Origin: Aminobacter anthyllidis
GTDB taxonomy: Bacteria > Pseudomonadota > Alphaproteobacteria > Rhizobiales > Rhizobiaceae
Length of the DNA stretch: 64,000 nt
Direction of reading: 5' to 3'
Assembly (NCBI RefSeq): GCF_018555685.1
Contig: NZ_JAFLWW010000002.1
Coordinates: 744,001 to 808,000, forward strand
A program made the translations under genes and the position numbers. The notes under the pieces are model-generated. The model made no database searches, was not told the origin of the DNA, and saw only the letters and a list, made by a program, of their open reading frames with translations. Below are positions 17,517 through 24,667 of this stretch, piece after piece (position 1 is the stretch's first letter; each line of letters starts with the position of its first letter).

Positions 17517-18104
17517 TCATTTCGTGACGTACCAGCCGGCGGGCCGCTGTCCGTGGGCCTGCTTGCAGTGGTCCTGAAACGACTGCTTGGGCTGGGCCTG
17601 AGCCGCCCCGAAGCGGAATAGTTGGTCGAGATGTTCACCGCCATCATCGCCCGTGTGATACCAGCTGAAGTCGCGGTCTACGTCCCAGCGCGGACCGATC
17701 CACGCCAAGGCCTTCCGGCTTTGGTTGAACTGATCCCGCTTAGCTTGTGGCAAACGCCTCCATGCTAACCGGCTGTAGTGGATAGGTATGCCGCTGTCAT
17801 CGCGACGTTTGGTTCGTCGCAGCGCTGCCGCCTTGAGGGATGCAGTGCGGGCCTGTTTCGTTCGAATGGAGAGTAGGGCGTCTGGGATCAGGCGCTGCCC
17901 CGGCAAGCCATAGAGGTGCTGCTTCCAGTCGGTGCGGTCGCCCTGCCCCGACCTAAGCGCCGTCTTGTGCTGACGCTGCTTGGCCTTGCTGCCATCACAG
18001 TCGACAACACTGTCGCTTTCATCGTCGTGGTGGTTTGGGTCGTCCTGGGGGGATTGCCGCTCGTGAAGGATGAGCGCCCAGTCAGTTAGTCGGTCGTCAG
18101 TCAT
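17517..18104 (-). CDS. Hypothetical protein, basic and Gln/Arg-rich
   Basis: 195 residues, unrecognised. The first part is acidic and His/Asp-rich (PNHHDDESDSVVDCDGSKAK), the middle strongly basic (LKAAALRRTKRRDD), and the C-terminus has aromatic residues (WIGPRWDVDRDFSWYHTGDD). No known motif is visible. Its ATG overlaps the stop of the upstream gene (ATGA), so the two are translated together. Being an element gene with a basic core, nucleic-acid binding is one guess, without support. Confidence 0.5.
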   Translation of the reverse strand: MTDDRLTDWALILHERQSPQDDPNHHDDESDSVVDCDGSKAKQRQHKTALRSGQGDRTDWKQHLYGLPGQRLIPDALLSIRTKQARTASLKAAALRRTKRRDDSGIPIHYSRLAWRRLPQAKRDQFNQSRKALAWIGPRWDVDRDFSWYHTGDDGGEHLDQLFRFGAAQAQPKQSFQDHCKQAHGQRPAGWYVTK

Positions 18105-18472
18105 GCCCTGCGGCGTCCCTTCTGGGATCGTTCAATCTGCTGGGCGACCATGCCATCCCAATCGGCTTTGGTGTACATCTCGCCGTAGTCGCAGGTCATG
18201 ACAAGGAACACGACGTCGCGGTCGGTTAAGGTCTTCGGGTCGGTGGCGTTCTGCATGATCTGGTAGGCGGTCGGGCGGAGGACGCAGAGGCCCGTCTCGC
18301 TCACCATCCCCTCCCATTTGTATGTATGCCGGTGTTCGATGATGGAGCTACCGTCCGGGTTCTGGTCAAGGTATGGCGCTAGGACCGCCCTCACGACATC
18401 CTCGGCAAGGGCATCATGTGGCTCGTAGCCGTGCGCTCGGATTGTGGCGAGGGCCTTCTCATCAAGTGTCAT
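18101..18472 (-). CDS. Hypothetical protein
   Basis: 123 residues from MTLDEKALATIRAHGYEP. An alpha/beta-like sequence with a conserved-looking middle (IIEHRHTYKWEGMV then VLRPTAYQIMQN) and a basic end QIERSQKGRRRA. I do not recognise the family. An in-frame earlier start at 18,526 exists, but the shorter form begins with a typical helix. Coupled by a 4-nt overlap to the next gene. The promoter is probably in 18,473-18,628. Confidence 0.5.
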   Translation of the reverse strand: MTLDEKALATIRAHGYEPHDALAEDVVRAVLAPYLDQNPDGSSIIEHRHTYKWEGMVSETGLCVLRPTAYQIMQNATDPKTLTDRDVVFLVMTCDYGEMYTKADWDGMVAQQIERSQKGRRRA

Positions 18473-18628
18473 TTTCAGCGATGTAACTCCTTGTGTTATG
18501 TAAGTATCCAGTCGGATGACGATCATGGTGAAAGCCGAAAGGCGAACCTGTTGTTGGCCCGAGGGGGCCTCTTAGGGTTGAAGACCACGAAGGAAGACCG
18601 TCGACGGGCTTCTCCTGTCAGGGGCACT

Positions 18629-19264
18629 CTAGGGTGTTGATGAGGTCTGGCCGAAAGCCGATGCATTCGTCATAGGCAATGGCTTTGCCCTCCAAGCCTT
18701 CCATGCCCTGATCTGGTCGGCTCGGGTGTTGACGTAGAGCGAAACCATTCGGGGAGACGCTCCGGTGATCCGGCAGATGTCGACCTGAGGAAGGTCGGGG
18801 AAATGGTCGCACAGAAAGCAAACTTCCATCTGGGTGGACACCTCAGACCCACGTGAGGCCTTAAACCTGTCCAGGTCGGCCTTCGCCTGCATCGACATCG
18901 GGTTGGCGACGATCTTGGCCTTGATCGATTTGGCCGCCTCATCCCAACGCTGGTCGACCCAAGCCTGCCCCTCAGGGGATAGGACATCAAACGGATAGCT
19001 ACCGGGCTTCCCTGGATAGAGCCGCTTCCCAAGTCCGGCCTTGACGGCATCCAACGTGATCCGTCGACGGGCAACCCTAGATCGACCTGATTTGGACGCT
19101 TCAAGTTCCTCGTGGAGGAGCCCGAGGTGAGACAAGATTGCTCTGGTCTGGCGTGGTCCGACGCCCTTGGTCGCTCCGTACTCGGTCACAGTCACATAGT
19201 TTCCAAGCGAAGCGGTCATGAGGTCGCCGGCGGCGCGGTCGAGAACTTCTGTCGTGTATTCCAT
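18629..19264 (-). CDS. Putative DNA-binding protein with two helix-turn-helix-like segments
   Basis: 211 residues from an ATG preceded by GGAG. Two segments look like helix-turn-helix units: VTVTEYGATKGVGPRQTRA near residues 22-40 and LPQVDICRITGASPRMVSL near residues 163-181. Between them lies a basic linker (SKSGRSRVARRR). It faces, about 300 nt upstream, the array of 30-bp-period repeats at 19,565-19,713. A DNA-binding protein followed by iterons is the layout of plasmid or satellite replication initiators, but the homology to a Rep family is not visible to me. It could equally be a transcription regulator. Confidence 0.5.
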   Translation of the reverse strand: MEYTTEVLDRAAGDLMTASLGNYVTVTEYGATKGVGPRQTRAILSHLGLLHEELEASKSGRSRVARRRITLDAVKAGLGKRLYPGKPGSYPFDVLSPEGQAWVDQRWDEAAKSIKAKIVANPMSMQAKADLDRFKASRGSEVSTQMEVCFLCDHFPDLPQVDICRITGASPRMVSLYVNTRADQIRAWKAWRAKPLPMTNASAFGQTSSTP

Positions 19265-19564
19265 TCTTCTCCATTGGCTGTGAGAGGGCCGCAATGTGCG
19301 CCTGTCGCTTCGACAAAATGGCCCCGCAGGCAGACCTTGCGGTTCGCCTTTGGGGTCGGTGATAGTGGTGGTGGGGAGCGTGTTTCGGGGGTCTTGGGTG
19401 TCGCCGCGAAAGAGGCCGACGAGCAGACAAGCGGCTCGCACATTTATGGTCCCATTCAGGGGCTGGGATAAGGGGGCAACGGAAGGAGAGAGCTAGTGGG
19501 GCCCCAATTCGGAAGGATAGATGCTAGTGCAGTACCTATTCCTGCCGAGGGTCGTTGATTTGCG
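19265..19564. other. Non-coding leader between the DNA-binding gene and the repeat array
   Basis: About 300 nt without a supported gene. It includes a degenerate relative of the array unit near 19,525-19,540 (TAGTGC then CTATT, 11 nt apart instead of 17). Otherwise I see nothing. Confidence 0.4.
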
Positions 19565-19713
19565 CTTCGTAGTGCCAGTGGTGTCCCTATTGGTCGAAGC
19601 TACAGTCTCGCCTTCACAGTGCCAGTGTGGACCCTATTCGCCTTCGTAGTTCCACTGTTGTCCCAGTTCGGCTTCGTAGTGCCACTGTGCATCCTATTCG
19701 GCTCCACAGAGCC
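19565..19713. repeat. Iteron-like direct repeats, 30-bp period
   Basis: Four imperfect units beginning CTTCGTAGTGCC or CTTCACAGTGCC and ending CCTATT(C/G)G start at 19,565, 19,612, 19,642 and 19,672. A fifth, degenerate, start is at 19,702 (CTCCACAGAGCC). The last four are exactly 30 bp apart, about three helical turns; the first is 47 bp away. There are no spacers, so it is not a CRISPR array. It lies between the stop of the serine recombinase and the putative DNA-binding gene. It may be a replication origin, a recombinase accessory site or a regulator array. Confidence 0.7.
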
Positions 19714-19715
19714 CG

Positions 19716-20279
19716 TCAGGTGCTCCCCAAGGCTCGGTAGACGCTGCGCTCGCTGATCCCGAGCTTCTCAGCAATCGCGGTGCGGGTCATCCCCTCAGCA
19801 TCCATGGCCACGATCCTCTCCCGCTGGTTCATCGCTGTCGGTTTCCTGCCGGTGTACTTCCCCTCGCCCTTCGCCTTGTCGATGCCGACCCGTTGCCGCT
19901 CCAGCATGTTGGACCGCTCGAATTCAGCGAAGGCCCCGAACATGGTCAGCATCAGCTTGCCGGATGGGGTCCCGGTGTTGACGCTCTCGCCCTTGTTGAA
20001 GTCGAGGATCGTGAGCGCCACACCTTTCGCCTCAAGTGTCTCGACGATGGTTAGCAGTTTGCCGATGCTACGGGCCAGACGGTCCATCTTAGTCACGACG
20101 AGCGTGTCACCCCGGCGCAGCTTGTGCAGCATGAGGATGTCGAACGCTTCCCGCTCCCCGACAGCTGAGGCATGTTCCTGAACGATCTCCTCGCACCCCG
20201 CCGCTTCCAACGTGGCGACTTGAGCAGCCAATCCAGCCGTCTGGTCCGATGTCGAGGTGCGAGCGTATCCGTACTTCAT
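19716..20279 (-). CDS. Serine recombinase of the resolvase/invertase family
   Basis: 187 residues, the normal length of small serine recombinases. The catalytic Ser is in YARTSTSDQ near the N-terminus, and the arginine motif TKMDRLARS and the EFERSNMLERQRVGI segment before the long E-helix are intact. The C-terminus is a helix-turn-helix (MTRTAIAEKLGISERSVYRAL) for DNA binding. Such enzymes resolve multimers or invert DNA. It may act on the adjacent 30-bp repeats or only keep the element monomeric. Two TCCTGCCA copies and a TTGACT box lie upstream and could form its promoter. Confidence 0.9.
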   Translation of the reverse strand: MKYGYARTSTSDQTAGLAAQVATLEAAGCEEIVQEHASAVGEREAFDILMLHKLRRGDTLVVTKMDRLARSIGKLLTIVETLEAKGVALTILDFNKGESVNTGTPSGKLMLTMFGAFAEFERSNMLERQRVGIDKAKGEGKYTGRKPTAMNQRERIVAMDAEGMTRTAIAEKLGISERSVYRALGST

Positions 20280-20658
20280 GGGTCGGTCCGTCCTGCCATT
20301 AGGGTCTATGCCAAAGGGCTATCCTGCCAAAATATATAAGTCAACCCTAGTGTCATGTTTTATGGCAGCTTCCGGCCCGCCTCATCACCCCGACACAGGC
20401 CCTTGCCCTATTGGCAGAGACGCACACCCGGCGAATCGACCGCCCGGCACCGTGCTTGCAATCATGGAGGCAACCAGCAGCCACTCGCTCAACGCTGCTG
20501 GTGACGCTGTCGCCGGGTGAAGCGATGCCTTCTACAAAGTCCGAGGGATGATTGTGGGGAAACCGAGGGGGTACGGGGGCCTCACGCGCTGCCGCTTATC
20601 TGATCCGGGCGCTCGGAAATTTGTACCAAAACATTCCCCGTCGCCTTAAGCTGACCTG
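20280..20658. other. 379-nt intergenic region with the resolvase promoter
   Basis: No gene can be supported. Seen: two copies of TCCTGCCA, at 20,291 and 20,322, and on the minus strand a TTGACT box at 20,339-20,344 inside an AT-rich patch, which may drive the recombinase. A plus-strand frame at 20,257-20,520 overlaps the recombinase start and has non-protein-like composition. Confidence 0.4.
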
Positions 20659-20850
20659 ATGGCCAACCAGAGGTACGACCTTCGGAAGGAACTCGACGGG
20701 ACCTGGACAGTGTTCGACGTGTTCACTGGGTGGGCGGCTGAGGTCAACGGGGGGCACGCCATCCGGCTTGACGCTCAGGACGCGGACGAACTGGTCGATC
20801 TACTGAACTACCAAGATGCAAAGCGTAGGGGCACCCTTAAGCACCGCTAA
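20659..20850 (+). CDS. Small conserved rhizobial protein
   Basis: 63 residues with a beta-rich start (NQRYDLRKELDGTWTVFDVF) and an acidic helix (LDAQDADELVDLLNYQDAKR). Proteins of this type, about 60 residues long, with the RYDLRKE...GTW..FD signature, are common in Rhizobiales genomes; their role is not known. It is the only plus-strand gene in the left half of element 1 and may therefore be a late addition or host-derived cargo. No Shine-Dalgarno stands out. Confidence 0.6.
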   Translation: MANQRYDLRKELDGTWTVFDVFTGWAAEVNGGHAIRLDAQDADELVDLLNYQDAKRRGTLKHR

Positions 20851-20909
20851 GAGGGCCCATCAGGCCACCTTCGGCCAGCGGCCAGCGAAATGCCCGTGAA
20901 CTCTCTGTT

Positions 20910-22595
20910 TCACAAAGGGATGCCGCGCCGCCCGGCATTCGCCAACCATCGCTTCATTTCCCCTACAAAGTCCCAGACATCACCGGCAGAAGGCCGCACA
21001 TAATCGGCCAAAGAGGGATCACTGCCCATCCGCACGAATATGCTCTTAAGCCACCCGTTCTTTGAACGAGCGACATCTAGCGCGGCCAGCCAACTCTCAA
21101 TCTCGCCAGACGGGACGATAAGCAGCCCGTAGCCAGCAAGGTCTCGCAAAAGATTGAGCGCAGTCTCTCTTTCCTCGCCGTCTAGTAGATTTAGGCCACC
21201 CTCGATTTTGAAGTTCGTTTTCGCTGCTGCATTCAATGAGCGTAGCACTGCAGCGCGACGTGTTCCGTATGCGTCCCGTTCTCCTGCCGGAATACCGACT
21301 GCAGCCAATTGGCGGGTCCAGGAAGCGCCGCCCTCCTTCAGGACATCCAAATCCACGACACCAATGGCTGGAATACCCAGCTTGCGAAGCGGCTCTACAA
21401 TTCGGGGGACAGTGTCTTTGCCATTAGCATTTAAAAATAGGGCTCCTCTTATCCCCCGGGGGTCCCGCTCATCTACCAGCCGCTGATTGATCTCACTGTA
21501 GAAAGCGCGGTCAGCATCAGCCTCGCCCACTATAACATAGTCGTAAAACAGCCCCTCCATGACGCCTGCAGATCGCAGCATCGGATCATTCATTAATGAC
21601 CTCATACTTCCGCTATCTAGCAATCTTGCCGTTCCAACACCTGCGTAGTATGTCAATCTAACAATATTTACATCGGATCCCGATGAGATTGCTCCCATCA
21701 AGAATTTCGCACTGTGCGTTGACACAAATATATATTTGCCCTCCGTAACGGCTCCTCTTGATATTTCTACACCAAGCGTTTGCGCGAGAGTTGGGTGTAG
21801 AAATGCCTCAGGTTCGTCAATGATAATTGCTTTCGGATTTCCAACATGAAGCTGGAGAAGTATCCCCGAATACGCCTTGACCCCGTCACTGACTTCATCG
21901 ACGCCCAACGCATTGCTCATGAACTCGACATTCTCTTGATCGAGCGAGCGCTCATTTGTGGGCTGAGACTGCGCATATCTAATCTGCAACTCAGCCCCGA
22001 CAGTTGGGTCAATTACAAGATACAGGCCCGTGGCCTCATGAATTAGCGTTCGCAGCCTTCCTCGTTTGTCATCGTTGGTAAAAAGGCGAGCAAACGGTGT
22101 CGTGGGGTCCTTCAGGTCGCCGCGCGACTGAGAATTGACCAGCGAAGTCCTCGCCTGCCCGTCTAGATTGAGCAAATGTTGGCCTGCGTACCATCGAGCA
22201 AAGGCCCCGGAGTTATCGTGAGGCGTCCGCAAGACGTGCGATAGGCTTGCCTCGTTTAGATGAGTGCGACCATTGGGCAGATTGGCAGGAAAATGCTCGG
22301 CAGGCACTGTCTCGTTCATCCGCAAAGGTGAACGGACCTGCTCAATATATGCCGCTGCGTCGTCCACACTCAAAGGGTTGAACGGCAGGGCTTCAACAAT
22401 TCGAGAGCCGTTTAACTGCCCCTCGACACAGTACCGGCTGATTTCGCGGAGCGTTTGGCTTTTGCCGGAATTGTTTGGGCCTACAAAGATCGTCACCGAA
22501 GGACGGAGCGGAACACTAAGTGCTTCTCCAGCCGGGTGCGAGCCAAATCTAAAGTCGATACTTGCAAACAACGCCGCCCCCTCAGATGACCCCAC
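20910..22595 (-). CDS. OLD-family ATPase/TOPRIM nuclease (candidate anti-phage protein)
   Basis: 561 residues. Residues 1-330 are an ABC-type/SMC-like ATPase: Walker A FVGPNNSGKS, Walker B AIIIDEPEAFLHP, and the switch His in FVSTHSAKF. After residue 360 a TOPRIM domain has the metal Glu in YVIVGEADADRAFY and the Asp pair in GVVDLDVL. This is the OLD layout. Proteins such as P2 Old and GajA cut phage or host DNA. No UvrD-like GajB partner is present, so it would be a stand-alone OLD. The start is a GTG. Codon use and lower GC than flanking chromosome fit horizontal cargo. A small 66-residue gene precedes it by 7 nt. Confidence 0.8.
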   Translation of the reverse strand: MGSSEGAALFASIDFRFGSHPAGEALSVPLRPSVTIFVGPNNSGKSQTLREISRYCVEGQLNGSRIVEALPFNPLSVDDAAAYIEQVRSPLRMNETVPAEHFPANLPNGRTHLNEASLSHVLRTPHDNSGAFARWYAGQHLLNLDGQARTSLVNSQSRGDLKDPTTPFARLFTNDDKRGRLRTLIHEATGLYLVIDPTVGAELQIRYAQSQPTNERSLDQENVEFMSNALGVDEVSDGVKAYSGILLQLHVGNPKAIIIDEPEAFLHPTLAQTLGVEISRGAVTEGKYIFVSTHSAKFLMGAISSGSDVNIVRLTYYAGVGTARLLDSGSMRSLMNDPMLRSAGVMEGLFYDYVIVGEADADRAFYSEINQRLVDERDPRGIRGALFLNANGKDTVPRIVEPLRKLGIPAIGVVDLDVLKEGGASWTRQLAAVGIPAGERDAYGTRRAAVLRSLNAAAKTNFKIEGGLNLLDGEERETALNLLRDLAGYGLLIVPSGEIESWLAALDVARSKNGWLKSIFVRMGSDPSLADYVRPSAGDVWDFVGEMKRWLANAGRRGIPL

Positions 22596-22601
22596 ACCAA
22601 G

Positions 22602-22802
22602 CTACAACACCCGCCTCCTCGCATGCCACCCCTTGCTGTAACCATAGCTTACCGCAGGGATCGCTAGAGCAAGCTCGTCTTCCAAGTAGGCATTGGCCAC
22701 CATGAGCACCCTTATGGTCGCCCGCAAATCATCGTCACAGGCCACTATGGCTGCATCAACGCTGGCCTCAAGCTCGTCTTCAGGCGTCTTTGGGTCGGTC
22801 AT
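22602..22802 (-). CDS. Small acidic helical protein upstream of the OLD gene
   Basis: 66 residues from MTDPKTPEDELEASVDAAI, ending in SKGWHARRR. The sequence looks mainly helical, acidic at the start and basic at the end. It stops 7 nt before the GTG of the OLD-family gene, so both are probably one operon and their stoichiometry is set by coupling. No family is recognised. It could be a regulator or partner of the nuclease, or an unrelated small gene. Confidence 0.5.
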   Translation of the reverse strand: MTDPKTPEDELEASVDAAIVACDDDLRATIRVLMVANAYLEDELALAIPAVSYGYSKGWHARRRVL

Positions 22803-22883
22803 CCGAAGGCCCTCCATCACCTCAGAATGCCACGATCCGAGTTGACCCCGCAAGGCATATGTTCCTATTTTGTAACCCAGATC

Positions 22884-23195
22884 ATGCGGACCATAGGGCA
22901 AGCCGCTCGCCACGGCATGCTGTTACGTGTCGAATGCAAGTGCGGTGCGGAAGCCTATGGCCGGGCCGGGATGAGACTTTCGGCCCGCCAAGGGGCTACC
23001 CTTCGAAGTGGACTGGGACAGGCTCCATGCATCATGGCCTATCGCCCGCTCGCAAGGGCGGCAGGGCTCCGATCATGCGGACCTTATGGCGGGTCAAGGG
23101 ATAGGAACAGCCTCCCTCAAGGACACTTGAACCCGCGTCTGATCCGATTTTGCAAAAGGCATACCTGTCCAGGTGCTACGTCAGGATGTTTCTGA
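22884..23195 (+). CDS. Possible small zinc-ribbon-like protein, maybe decayed
   Basis: 103 residues starting MRTIGQAARHGMLLRVECKCG. The first 25 residues resemble short rhizobial proteins that begin this way and carry a CxC...CxxC zinc ribbon; the expected second Cys pair is blurred here (RSCGPYGGS), and the tail runs on oddly with further Cys residues. The gene may thus be a degraded copy. It is divergent from the small gene before the OLD nuclease. Confidence 0.33.
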   Translation: MRTIGQAARHGMLLRVECKCGAEAYGRAGMRLSARQGATLRSGLGQAPCIMAYRPLARAAGLRSCGPYGGSRDRNSLPQGHLNPRLIRFCKRHTCPGATSGCF

Positions 23196-23232
23196 TAGAT
23201 CAAACCTCAGGAAGATTTGGGGACGGGGCGAT

Positions 23233-24022
23233 ATGGCAAATTGGATAGATAAACCAGAAGACTTCAAGATTGTTATTGAGCATTCAGGCGCAGTTCCTGC
23301 CGCTGATATCGCTGCGATGCTGCAGGGCCTAGACAAAGCATTTGCCCGATTTGTGCGCCGCGAGAGCGGGGGGGCAACTTCACGGTGTACTCGGTGTCCG
23401 GGACGTGAGGCATGGCAGTATTGAGATTGTCCTTGATGCAATCGGCAGCGCCCACAAGCTATTGGAAGCGGGGATATATCTTGCACCATTTGCGAGCCAC
23501 ATCGTCGACGTTGCTCAATCCGCCCTCGGCATCTTTGGAATGCCAATCGGCACCAAAGCCGATCAAAAACTAGTTGCCAGCATAGCAAACCCCGTTGCAA
23601 AGGGTCGCGCTCAACAGATTAACCTTGTGATCCATGGCAATCCTACTTTCAATATTACTTCAGAAATTGCGGCGCAACTAGTCGAACGTCTATCGCCCCC
23701 GCCCAGAGAAGCTTTTGAACAAGCGGCCCAGGCCACGCAACTGATGATGTTGGACGAGCAACAACACCACCGGCTTATGGCGGACGGGCTTATCGGAACT
23801 GCTCTGCAGGTAGACGGCGAATGGTATGCACGGCTAGAAAACGGTCGTGGCGTGCTTGTTCCGATTTTCAATCTCGGCGGAGTTATCTTAGCACACAGAG
23901 ACCTCTATCGGTTTCAAGGCTACGCAGCGCAGGGAAATCGCGGTGAAATTATAGGGATAAATGTTACCACGGCTCATCCCTTGGATGGTCACCAGCCTAA
24001 TCAAGTTTTCCAGCACATTTGA
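23233..24022 (+). pseudogene. Unknown protein interrupted by a frameshift at a G7 run
   Basis: Two frames join into one protein of about 262 residues. The first part begins MANWIDKPEDFKIVIEHSG and reads openly to ARFVRRESGG at a run of seven G (23,368-23,374). Removing one G continues as GGQLHGVLGVRDVRHGSIEIVLDAIG without a stop to 24,022. Both parts look protein-like, with a helical N-terminus and an amphipathic alpha/beta body. So either a +1 slip inactivated the gene, or the G run gives phase-variable or programmed frameshifting, or it is a sequencing error. Family unknown. The gene for a membrane protein follows by 66 nt. Confidence 0.6.
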
Positions 24023-24088
24023 AATCGCCGGCCTTCAGGCATTCGTCGCCGAGGGCTCCTTTCACGCCCAATTTGGAACAGAGCGCTT

Positions 24089-24586
24089 ATGAACGAGAAG
24101 ACAGACCGAGAGCGGCGGATCGCCATCCAGATTGTGAAGTGTGCAACTCCCGAGCAAACCGACGCGCTCCGGGATTGGGCGTTGAAACTACTTGAAATCC
24201 GGAAGTCGGGCTTGCCGTCGCGTACGAAGGCCGCGCAAGCCGTTGCCGCGACAATGCAAGGAAAGGTAGTGGGCCCCCTGCTCAATAGTGCCCTGCACCG
24301 AGCAAAGAGCCTCGGATGGGACAACAGGACCACAGCTCAGCGCCTCGGACTCGGCGGGGCCGCAATGGGAGCAGCGATATTTGGCGGACAGAGCGCCGGG
24401 ATCGCAGCGCTCGGCATGGGCGTCGGAGTGCCTCTGTGGGCAGTACTGGGAGCCGGTTCGATGTTCGCGACTTATCTCTATGAGGAACTTGCCGGTGCTG
24501 CCCCTGTATCCAAAAGCGGCGTTACGTACACAGTGATCGAAGCCGACAAAGAGCAGGAGGTAAAGCCTTTCGGCAGGAAAGAGTAA
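24089..24586 (+). CDS. Hypothetical protein with glycine-rich hydrophobic segment
   Basis: 165 residues. Residues 1-85 are charged and helical. Residues about 97-135 are hydrophobic and Gly/Ala-rich, from LGGAAMGAAIFGG to GVPLWAVLGAGSMFATYLY, and probably insert in a membrane as one or two helices. The end is charged (EADKEQEVKPFGRKE). It follows the frameshifted gene on the same strand and probably shares its transcript. A soluble protein plus a small membrane protein on a mobile element is a common plan for phage-defence or toxin pairs, but this is only inference. Confidence 0.55.
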   Translation: MNEKTDRERRIAIQIVKCATPEQTDALRDWALKLLEIRKSGLPSRTKAAQAVAATMQGKVVGPLLNSALHRAKSLGWDNRTTAQRLGLGGAAMGAAIFGGQSAGIAALGMGVGVPLWAVLGAGSMFATYLYEELAGAAPVSKSGVTYTVIEADKEQEVKPFGRKE

Positions 24587-24667
24587 GATAGGCACTCCCC
24601 CAACTGGACCAGATTAAGCGCAAGTCCCTTCGAATTCTCCGGTAACGTTGAGTCTAGGACAAGCCGT

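Noticed and set aside
19565-19713. CRISPR array
   Set aside because: Units are imperfect and contiguous with 30-bp period, with no unique spacers and no cas genes.
20257-20520. Plus-strand 87-codon frame next to the serine recombinase
   Set aside because: Overlaps the recombinase start and promoter; Pro/Ser/His-rich with no structure or ribosome site.
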